DNA from: an uncultured Clostridium sp. | Lineage (GTDB): Bacteria; Bacillota; Clostridia; Clostridiales; Clostridiaceae | Length of the DNA: 64,000 nt | Direction: 5' to 3' | Assembly (NCBI RefSeq): GCF_910588715.1 | Contig: NZ_CAJURG010000006.1 | Span: 57,568 to 121,567, forward strand | Shown: in pieces, positions 55,413 through 64,000 of the stretch | Layout: each line of letters begins with the position of its first letter | Position numbering within the stretch: the first letter of the stretch is position 1 | Made by a program: the position numbers and the translations under genes | Notes under the pieces: model-generated | The model's database searches: none | Told to the model about the DNA's origin: nothing | Seen by the model: the letters and a program-made list of their open reading frames with translations, nothing else

Positions 55413-56678
55413 TTATTTTTTTACTCTGTCCCAATAATCTTTAGTTGCTTTTTCAAATTTATTATTACCATACTCATAATAAACTTTATTTTTTATATTA
55501 TCAGGTAAATACTGTTGCTTAACATAGTGATTTGGATAATTATGTGGATATTTATATTCTAATCCTCTTCCCATCTTGCAAGCTCCACTATAATGAGCAT
55601 CCTTTAAAGCCTTAGGAATATCCCCTATAGTTAAATTTTCTAAATCATTAAGTGCAGAATCTATTGCTAAATATGCAGAATTTGATTTTGGGCTTGTTGC
55701 TAAAAGTATTGTGGCTTCTGCAAGTTGTATTCTAGCTTCTGGAAAACCTAATTCTCTTGCAGAATCAACTAAGGCTTTAACTATAAAACTTGCTTGTGGA
55801 TATGCAAGACCAATATCCTCTGATGCAATAACTTGTAATCTCCTACAAATAGAAATCAAATCCCCTGCCTTAATAAGTCTAGCTAAATAATGAATTGCAG
55901 CATCAGCATCACTACCACGAATTGACTTTTGAAATGCACTAAGTATATCGTAATGTGCATCTCCATTATTATCATAAGCAATAACCTTACTTTGAGTTGA
56001 ATCTTTAACAACCTCTAAATCAATAACTAAAATTTTATTGCTATTAGGTTTAGTTGAATTTAAAGCAATTTCTAATCCGTTAATTGCTTTTCTAACATCT
56101 CCATTACAATAGGAAGCTAAATAATTTATAGCTTCTTCTTTAACATCTAATTTTATTTCATTATAATCTTTACTTTTAATATGTATTGCTCTGTTAATTG
56201 CCTTTTTTATATCCTCTTCTTTTACTGGTTTAAATTCAAATATAGTTGACCTTGAAAGAAGTGCTTTAAAAATATAAAAATACGGATTTTCCGTAGTTGA
56301 TGCAATTAATGTTATTCTACCATCTTCTATGTATTCTAAAAGTGATTGTTGTTGCTTTTTATTAAAATTTTGAATTTCATCTAAATATAAAACTACACCA
56401 TTAATCCCTAAAAAAGTATCTAATTCTTTTGTTATTTCTTGAATGTCTTTTAATGAGGCATTGGTTGCATTTAGTTTATAAAACCTTTTTCCAGCTTGCT
56501 TTGCAATTATATTTGCTACGGTAGTCTTCCCTACCCCTGGTGGTCCATAAAATATCATATTTGAAATTCTACCACTTTTAACTATTCTATCTAATATTTT
56601 ATTTTCTCCTAATATATGCTCCTGACCACAAATTTCACTTAATTGTGTAGGTCTAATTAAATCTGCTAGTGGTTTCAT
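55413..56678 (-). CDS. rarA: Replication-associated recombination protein RarA (MgsA)
   Basis: A 421-residue AAA+ clamp-loader-like ATPase. The start MKPLADLIRPTQLSEICGQEHILG, Walker A GPPGVGKTT, Walker B LYLDEIQNFNKKQQQ and the C-terminal MgsA part with KMGRGLEYKYPHNYPNHYVKQQYLP are typical. It acts at stalled replication forks. GAGGTGAAGAC precedes the ATG. It is a single gene upstream of the isc promoter. Confidence 0.95.
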   Translation of the reverse strand: MKPLADLIRPTQLSEICGQEHILGENKILDRIVKSGRISNMIFYGPPGVGKTTVANIIAKQAGKRFYKLNATNASLKDIQEITKELDTFLGINGVVLYLDEIQNFNKKQQQSLLEYIEDGRITLIASTTENPYFYIFKALLSRSTIFEFKPVKEEDIKKAINRAIHIKSKDYNEIKLDVKEEAINYLASYCNGDVRKAINGLEIALNSTKPNSNKILVIDLEVVKDSTQSKVIAYDNNGDAHYDILSAFQKSIRGSDADAAIHYLARLIKAGDLISICRRLQVIASEDIGLAYPQASFIVKALVDSARELGFPEARIQLAEATILLATSPKSNSAYLAIDSALNDLENLTIGDIPKALKDAHYSGACKMGRGLEYKYPHNYPNHYVKQQYLPDNIKNKVYYEYGNNKFEKATKDYWDRVKK

Positions 56679-56759
56679 GTCTTCACCTCACAGTTATTTT
56701 AACCTTATAGATTATACCACAAAACTTTATATATATTTAGTCAAATTTTTTAAAATTTA

Positions 56760-56820
56760 AAAAAAGCCTACTAATTAAAATGCAACTTTAAATCAAGAAC
56801 ATTTAATTAGTAAGCTTTTT
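56760..56820. terminator. Long hairpin after the surface-protein gene
   Basis: The arms AAAAAGCCTACTAATTAAA and TTTAATTAGTAAGCTTTTT, with one C bulge, lie 45 bases beyond the surface-protein stop on minus, close to the rarA start. Confidence 0.75.
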
Positions 56821-56864
56821 ATATATTTTTTAAATTATAGGATAAAGCTTATTTATATTTTATT

Positions 56865-59800
56865 TTATTTTTCTTTTCTTATTCTCTTATTACCTTTTCC
56901 TGTAATAAAGGCTATAGCTCCACCGGTTATTGTAAGAAGTAATCCCCATAATCCAAGATTACTCCTTTCCCCTGTTTGAGGAAGACTTGGTTTAACTTCT
57001 ACTTCATAAGTTTTTATAATTGTACCTGTGTAGTTCCCCTTAAAGGTTATTGTAACTGTTACAGTATTTCCTTCTTGTTTCTTTGTAACCTTATAATCCT
57101 TACTACTATCTAAAATCTTGCTTCCATCTTTTATTATTAAGTTATCTAGGTCTTTATCAGATTTAATTTCTGATATAGATAATTGTGTGCCATCTTTTGG
57201 TGTTATATTAAATACTAAGGCTTTGCTTTCTAATCCATAGTAATTTTCTGTTTCTTCTACGACTGCCTTTACATACCACTTTCCAGCTTCTGTTGGAACA
57301 TCAGCTGTATATTCCCCATCTTTTTTATTACTATAAACATAAATAACTTCTCCAAACTTTCCAGAAGCTGAAGGATTACTTGCCTTATCTCCATATGTCC
57401 AATCTTCTATAGAAATATCTTCTGTCCAGTTATTTTTTACCTTTTCAACAATAACATCAATTTCAATATTTTCTACAATTTCATAGTTATTTATATCCTC
57501 TGGTGTATAAATTACTATAAACTTATTTGTTCCAACATTTCCAACTGGTTGTTTATCATCTTTCCATGTAAATCCTTCTGGTAATTTAATATCCTCTAAA
57601 GTTTGTCCATAAAATTCTTTTATATCCTTTGGAATTTCAAATTTTGGAGTAGCCTTTTTTATTTCAAATTCAATTATTTCATTAAAACCTGTGTATTCAT
57701 CAGTTGATAAAACAGTTGCCTTCATATACCATTTTCCAGCATCAGTTGGAACTACATCAGTAAATGTTCCTGTTTTAGAGTTACTATAAGTAAATATTAC
57801 ATCACCATATTTAGAATCTCCTACAGGAGTATTTGCCTTTTCTCCATAAGTCCAACCCTTTATTGAAGGAGTTACCTTCCAAGTATTTTGAACCTTTGAA
57901 ACAGAAACTTGAAGAACTCTTTCTACATAGCCTCCATCTTCATTATAACCTTCAACCTTTGTATAATCATAATTTTTATCATCAACCTTAAGTCTTGCTT
58001 TATATCCATTATTTTTAATTGTAACAGTTTGTGATTTATCTACCCATGTCCAATTTTCTGGTAAACTAACACTATCTAGTTTATCATCTTGTACTGCTGA
58101 TAAATTATCAGGTAAAACTATTTCTGGTGCAACAGCTTTTTCAATTTTAAACTCTTTAACTTGCGAAATTCCAGTATAATTATCATTTCCTATAACTTCT
58201 GCTTTTACATACCATGTTCCAGCCTCTGTTGGTATTTCCCCTGTATAAGCCCTACCTTTTGTATTACTATAAGTGAACTTTACTTCTCCAAACTGTGCAG
58301 AAGCTACTGGCTTATTTGGCTTTTCTCCATAAGTCCACCCTTCTATTGAAAGCTCTTCTATCCACTTATTTACTGCTTGTTTAACAACAATATCAATTTC
58401 GATATTATTTACTACCTTATAATTATTAGTATCTTGTGGAGTATAGCTAATCTTAAATTTATTTGTTCCAGCATTTCCAACAACCTCTTCACCATTTTTC
58501 CATGAAAAGCCTTCTGGTAAAATAACTTCTTTTAAAGTTTGTCCATAAATTGCTGTTATATCCTTTGGAGCTTCATAGTTTGGTATTGCCTTTTCAATAG
58601 TAAATTCAACAATTTCACTTAGTTCCTTATATTCTTCACTTTCAGCAACAGTTGCTTTCATATACCATGTTCCAGCTTCTGTTGGAACTACATCAGTAAA
58701 AGTTCCTGTTTTAGAATTACTATAAGTGAAGCTTACAGTTCCATTCTTTGCACTTCCTACTGGAGAATTTGGAGCTTGATTATATGTCCAATTCTTAATA
58801 GCTGGAGATATAATCCATGTATTTTCTCCTTTTGCAACAGAAACTTCAAGTCTTCTTTCTACATAATGTCCAGCTTCATTATAGCCCTCAATACCTGTAT
58901 AATCATAATTTTTATCGTCTACTTTAAGTCTTGCTAAATATCCATTATTCTTAACAGTAGCAATTTCTGTTGGATTAACCCATGTCCATCCTTCAGGAAG
59001 AACAATAGTGCTAAGCTTATTATCTTGAACTCCTGATAAGTTACTTGGATTTACTACTTCTTTAATCGTTGCTTTTTCAATAGTAAATTCTACTATTTCA
59101 TTTAAACCTTTATATTCATCACTAGATAAAACAGTAGCCTTCATATACCATCTTCCAGCCTCTGTTGGAACTTTATCCGTAAATGTACCTGTCTTCGAGT
59201 TACTATAAGTAAATACTACATCACCATGCTCAGCACTACCAACTGGAGATTTTGCTTTCTCCCCATAAGTCCAACCCTTTATTTGTGGAGCAATAGTCCA
59301 AGCATTTTCTCCTTTAGAAACAGAGACCTCTAGTGTTCTTTCTACATAGCTTCCCTTTGAATTATAACCTTCAACACCTGTATAATCATAATTTTTATCA
59401 TCAACTTTAAGTCTTGCTTTATATCCATTGTTTTTAGTTGTAACTTTTTGATTAGGCGTAACCCATTCCCATCCACTTGGTAAATTGATGGTATTAAGTT
59501 CATCATCTTGAACAGCAGATAAATTATTTGGAATTATAATTTCTTGTGCATTTGCTTTTTCTATTTTAAATTCAATAACTTCACTAAGTTCCTTATACTC
59601 TTCACTTTCAGCAACAGTTGCTTTCATATACCATATTCCAGCTTCCGTTGGAACTACATCAGTAAATGTTCCTGTTTTAGAATTGCTATAAGTGAAGCTT
59701 ACAGTTCCATTCTTTGCACTTCCTACTGGAGAATTTGGAGCTTGATTATATGTCCAATTTTTAATAGCTGGAGATATAATCCATGTATTTTCTCCTTTTG

Positions 59801-62687
59801 CAACAGAAACTTTAAGTGTTCTTTCTACATAGTGTCCCTTTGAATTATAACCTTCAACACCTGTATAATCATAATTTTTATCATCAACTTTAAGCCTTGC
59901 TAAATATCCATTATTCTTAACAGTAGCAATTTCTGTTGGATTAACCCATGTCCATCCTTCAGGAAGAACAATAGTTCTAAGCTCATTATCTTGAACTCCT
60001 GATAAGTTACTTGGATTTACTACTTCTTTAGCTGTTGCTTTTGCAATAGTAAACTCTACTATTTCATTTAAGCCTGTATATTCATCATTAGCTAAAACAG
60101 TTGCTTTCATATACCATGTTCCAGCTTCCGTTGGAACAGCTTCTTCAAACCTACCAGTTTGAGAGCTACTATAAGTAAATACTACATTTCCATATTTTGA
60201 ACTACCAACAGGAGCATTTGCTTTTTCTCCATAAGTCCAGCCATTTATTGATGGGTTTACCTTCCAGCTATTTTTATTTTTTGCAACAGAAACTTTAAGT
60301 GTTCTTTCTACATAGTGTCCCTTTGAATTATAACCTTCAACACCTGTATAATCATAGTTTTTATCATCAACCTTAATTCTTGCCTTATATCCACTATTAT
60401 TAACATTAACAGTTTCTGTTGGATTAACCCATTCCCATCCGCTTGGTAATTTAATAGTATTAAGCTCATCACCTTGAACAGCAGATAAATTACTTGGATT
60501 TATTAACTCTTTAGCTTTTGCTTTTTCTATTTTAAATTCCACTACTTTATTAAGACCTGTATACTCATCACCTTCAGAAACATTTGCCTTCATATACCAT
60601 GTTCCAGCTTCTGTTGGAACTATATCAGTAAAGGTTCCTGTCTTAGAATTACTATAAGTAAAGGTTACTGTTCCATAACTTGCACTACCAACAGGAGCAT
60701 TTGCATTTTCTCCATAAGTCCAACTCTTTATTGAAGGAGTTACCTTCCAAGTATTTTGGGCTTTAGAAACAGAAACTTTAAGTGTTCTTTCTACATAGTG
60801 TTCCTTTGAATTATAACCCTCAATACCTTTATAATCATAATTTTTATCATCTACTTTAAGCCTTGCTTTATATCCACTATTTTTAACAATAACAGTTTCC
60901 TCTGGATTAACCCATTCCCATCCACTTGATAAAGCAATAGTGCTTAGCTTACTTCCTGATATAGCAGATAAATTACTAGGTTCTACAACTGTATTTGGTT
61001 TTGCTTTTGTAATTTCAAAATCTACTACTATTTCAGCAGACTTATAATATGTTGTTTCTGCTACTTCAGCTTTTACCTTGTATTTTCCTGCTTCCGTTGG
61101 TGCAGAAGAAAGTTCTGTTCCTTTGCTATCATAGTAAGTAAAAGTAACTGCACCCTTGCTTCCTGTAATTTGGCAATCATCTTTTGTTAAGTTAACAGGC
61201 TTTCCATCATACACCTTCTTAATATTATCAAGATTAATAATTGAAATTGCACTTTCTGCCTTTACAGGATTTAATGTTACTTCCATAGTTACATCAAAAT
61301 GTTGTGGCTGAGCCCCACTTACATACTCATAACTACCTACAGTATATTCATATACTATTGGTTGTCCAATTTCATAGTTACTAATGACATCACCATTTAA
61401 TATAGCACCACTTGTAATTTTTATTTCTCCCTCGTTAAAACCTAATTTTTCTTTAACACTAAAGGTATCATCTGTTACAGTAAAATCTACTTCTATTTTA
61501 AAATCGCCAGTTTGATGAGGGTTTCCCTCTGTTTGAGTGAAAGAATAAATATTTTTTCCAGTACCAATATCAAGATTTACTATATCAGTATCCACAAAGA
61601 AAATTTGAGTTAAATTATTATTTTGACTTAAATCTAATTTTGTAATTTCTGTTCCTGAAAAATCAAGAGTACCTAACATAGAATTATTAGTTAAATCCAA
61701 TTCTTTAATTGGTGTATTATTTAAATATAAAGATGCTAAATTTGTAATATGACTAACATTTAATTCTGAAATCGCTGTATTACTCAAAGTTAAATTTGTT
61801 AAATTCGTAGTACCACTTAAATTTATATTCTTAAGCTTTGTTGAATCTCGACAATCTAATTCATTTAACTTCTCCATATTGCTAACATTTAAATCTGTCA
61901 TATTTGTATTAGTACAAGTTACTCTACTTAATTCTTTATTATTAGAAAGGTCTAATTCTGTAATATTTGTATATGAGCAATTTAAGTCTGTTAATTTTGT
62001 ATTATTAGAAAGATTTAATTGTGCAATATTTGTATTTGAACAATTTAACTCCTCTAAATTTATACTTTTACTTATATCTAAATTTATATTAACCTTTTTG
62101 TCTTCTGAACCCATACACCATAAACGTGTTAGATTTTCATTTGTCTTTAGTGTAAAGTTATCTGCCTTCATCTCATAGCAATCTAATACATTTAAGCTTT
62201 TGCTTGATGTTACATCTAAATTGCTAATTTTTGTACCTGAACAATTTAAAGTTTCTAAATTATCATTTTTAGAAATATCTAAGCTTAAAATATCATTATT
62301 ACTACAATTTAAGTAATTTAAATTAACATTATTTTCAAGATTAAGCTCTGTAATTCCTGAATTAGAACAATCCAAGCTTTCTAATTTAACATTTTTAGAT
62401 AAATCAAGTGGAGCAGTTAAGTTAGCTTCAGAACAATTTAACGACACTAAATTAGTAAAAATTTCAATCCCAGTAAAATCTTTAATGTCATATTTTCCTC
62501 CAAGCAAAGGCTGAGTTTCAATTTCTGTTACATCATCTATTTCTTTTTGAGTTAACTTTAAATCAAATGCTATTTCATTTTTAATATATCTTCTAAATTC
62601 TGCATCTGGTACATTTGTTTCATTAATTTCAATTATATTAACATTAACTTTAACATTTAAATCTAATTGTCCATTTTTAGAAGTTCC
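56865..62687 (-). pseudogene. LPxTG surface protein, 3' part (LRR and MBG-like repeats)
   Basis: The frame continues the 62688-63698 gene after one TGA and codes for about 1940 residues. Order: end of the linker with a second FPDAEFRRYI-type unit, about 15 leucine-rich units (pattern L..L.CSN..I..LDLS.N), one MBG-like domain, six long repeats of about 161 residues (SNLSAVQ..., WVNP, GYKARLKVDDKNYDY, W.YG...PVG, FTYSNSKTGTF), two shorter variant modules (IYGQTL...LPEGF), then an LPQTGERSN sortase signal, helix and RIRKEK tail. It is wall-anchored by sortase. Without readthrough only an internal start (TTG at 62507, no ribosome site) remains. Confidence 0.75.
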
Positions 62688-63698
62688 TCAATTATACTTA
62701 TAATTTATCTCACTTCCATAATTACTTACTACACCTGTAGTTTTATCTAAGTTTAAAGGACTATCTACAGTTACATTATTAATATCCATAATATCAAGCT
62801 CATTTTTAATATTAAACTCTGGAGTTGTTATAATATAATCATTTAATATAATAGTATCATTTATGTTAATAGTAGTAAGATTAGAATTATTACCAATATT
62901 TAAACTTGCTAATTTTGTATTATAACAATTTAAAGTTTTTAATTTAGTATTACTACTTACATCTAAACTCGTTATAGGGCGTCCAGTACAAATTAAAGTT
63001 TCTAGATTTACAAAATGTTCGATTCCCGCTAAATTACTAACAGCTGTTTTGCTAACATCAATACTATCTACACTCCCTATTTCGGTCTCTGAAAGAGCAT
63101 TATCCCTATCAGTATCAAAATCAACAATAAACTTTCTAAATTCTTCATCCGGAAAATTTGTTTCATTAATTTCAATTCCTGTAGCTTTCTCTTCTACAGT
63201 CTTATCTTTATTCCCATTATCCTTATCTTCTTCTGCTTTAGATAAATCCTTGTCTTTAACAGCTGTTTCAACTTTTTCTAAGGTTTTATCTTCAGTATTT
63301 TCTATAATCTCATTTTTTTCATTGCTATCTTTAATTTCAGCTTCTTCTGTATTTTCTTTATTATCTTGATTTTCTACTTTGTCCTTTGCTTCTGTATTAT
63401 CTTTTTCTTCCTCTGCCTTATTCTCATTGTTTTCTTTATTGCCTGTGCTTTCTTCTTTTTTCTCATTTTCTACATTACTTGTTTCTTTATTATTTGTTTC
63501 TACTCCCTTGTTTTCACTTTCTGGAGCTTCTGCCTTTGTAATGTCTTGTGCTTTGCTTTCTTCCTTAACCTTTGTTTCTATTTGTGTCTTGTCCAATTCC
63601 TGTGCATAAACTGTAGTTGTTGGTACTGGTGCCATTGTTGTTACTGCTATTGTTGTTGCCATAGCCATAGCTGTGACTTTATTTTTCTTATCCTTCAT
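62688..63698 (-). pseudogene. LPxTG surface protein, 5' part ending at TGA
   Basis: A 336-residue part with signal peptide (1-32, cut near VYAQ), a Glu/Lys/Asn-rich spacer of about 140 residues, an EF-hand-like unit FDTDRDNALSETEI and the first leucine-rich units (LNCYNTKLASLNI), ending YKYN-TGA (62688-62690). After TGA the frame goes on with GTSKNGQLDLNVKVNV. A Trp codon (TGG to TGA) would explain it. The ribosome site AAAAGGGGTGA lies before the ATG at 63698. Full length would be 2277 residues. Confidence 0.8.
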
Positions 63699-63842
63699 TT
63701 ATGTATGTTCACCCCTTTTTAATCTCTTTGTACTTTTTTACATTTTTACAACATATAGGATATTATAAACTTTAAATACATTATTGTCTATTATTTTTGT
63801 TTTAAAAATTCTATATTTTACTATTAATTTTAAAAATTCCAT

Positions 63843-63911
63843 AAAAAAAGTCAGCTTACTTTTTATTTTTTATTTTATAAGAATAAATTTACCTTTTAGC
63901 TGACTTTTTTT
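63843..63911. terminator. Perfect 14-bp inverted repeat, likely terminator
   Basis: AAAAAAAGTCAGCT (63843-63856) and AGCTGACTTTTTTT (63898-63911) enclose 41 AT-rich bases. It follows the stop of the second surface protein (minus strand) and precedes the giant gene. Confidence 0.75.
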
Positions 63912-63920
63912 ATTTATATT

Positions 63921-64000
63921 TTATTTTTCTTTTTTTATTATCTTGCTACTTTTTCCTGTAATGAAAGCTATAGCTCCACCTGTTATTGTAAGAACTAATC
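63921..64000 (-). CDS. C-terminal end of a second LPxTG-type surface protein (cut by window edge)
   Basis: The last 26 codons read ...LTITGGAIAFITGKSSKIIKKEK-TAA, nearly identical to the C-terminus of the giant protein (LTITGGAIAFITGKGNKRIRKEK). The membrane helix and basic tail are therefore those of a sortase substrate. The rest is beyond the window; a tandem paralogue is inferred. Confidence 0.8.
   Translation of the reverse strand, partial: LVLTITGGAIAFITGKSSKIIKKEK

Noticed and set aside
57900..61000. CRISPR-like array because of regular spacing
   Set aside because: The 483-base period is coding repeat; no short repeats with unique spacers occur anywhere in the window.
63049..63722. 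Plus-strand frames opposite the Glu/Lys-rich spacer
   Set aside because: They are Ser/Phe/Cys-rich shadows of the acidic coding region, with no ribosome site.

Overview
The window looks like chromosomal DNA of a low-GC, Gram-positive anaerobe of the Clostridium sensu stricto type. Reasons seen in the sequence: strongly AT-rich DNA, almost exclusively TAA stops, strong GGAGG-type ribosome sites, a T-box leader, a manganese (yybP-ykoY) riboswitch, fused gshAB, RNase J, an iscR-iscS-iscU-mnmA operon, a DUF58/MoxR/VWA operon and LPxTG surface proteins. The species cannot be fixed from this alone. TGA serves as a real stop at the end of the oppD-type gene (13298), so the genetic code is the standard one.

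Layout. 1-10169 (minus): one long operon made of a secreted two-helix membrane protein, an ABC-2 ATPase and permease, a charged coiled-coil membrane protein, a MoxR ATPase, a DUF58 protein and two membrane VWA proteins. 10452-12299 (plus): a GNAT acetyltransferase and small membrane or lipoprotein genes, followed by tRNA-Cys (minus). 12685-18231 (minus): a nickel/peptide-type ABC importer (binding protein with a His-rich tail, two permeases, two ATPases) next to a CsoR/RcnR-like regulator with a His-rich N-terminus; G-tract sites flank the importer promoter. 18303-21850 (minus): a TRIC-type channel, a PIN-domain protein and trpBA behind a tryptophan T-box. 21903-24611: three little-known genes including a J-domain protein without HPD. 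24953-32875: ldh, an SH3b/NlpC-P60 wall hydrolase, pncB, a frame-disrupted mntP under an Mn riboswitch, and a glycogen debranching enzyme. 33065-36769: DUF3783, a kinase-like protein, a YopX protein and RNase J. 37244-45599: gshAB with a MATE exporter, and sbcCD. 45840-49125: a DUF2232 gene split by an in-frame TGA and small membrane proteins. 49293-50900: an IS605-type tnpB beside a decayed tnpA. 50965-56678: asnA, the Fe-S/thiouridine operon and rarA. 56865-64000: a very large LPxTG repeat protein split by an in-frame TGA, then the 3' end of a second one.

The most notable points are the three disrupted genes (mntP by one extra A in an A9 run; DUF2232 and the giant surface protein each by a single in-frame TGA), the metal-responsive importer/regulator pair with its mirrored G-tract sites, trpBA alone under a Trp T-box, a hairpin that pairs with the asnA ribosome site, a lone tnpB with a variant zinc region, and the ABC plus MoxR/DUF58/VWA operon. 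No wholly new defence or biosynthetic system is evident. The operon at 1-10169 and the J-domain/kinase-like/YopX genes are the least explained parts.
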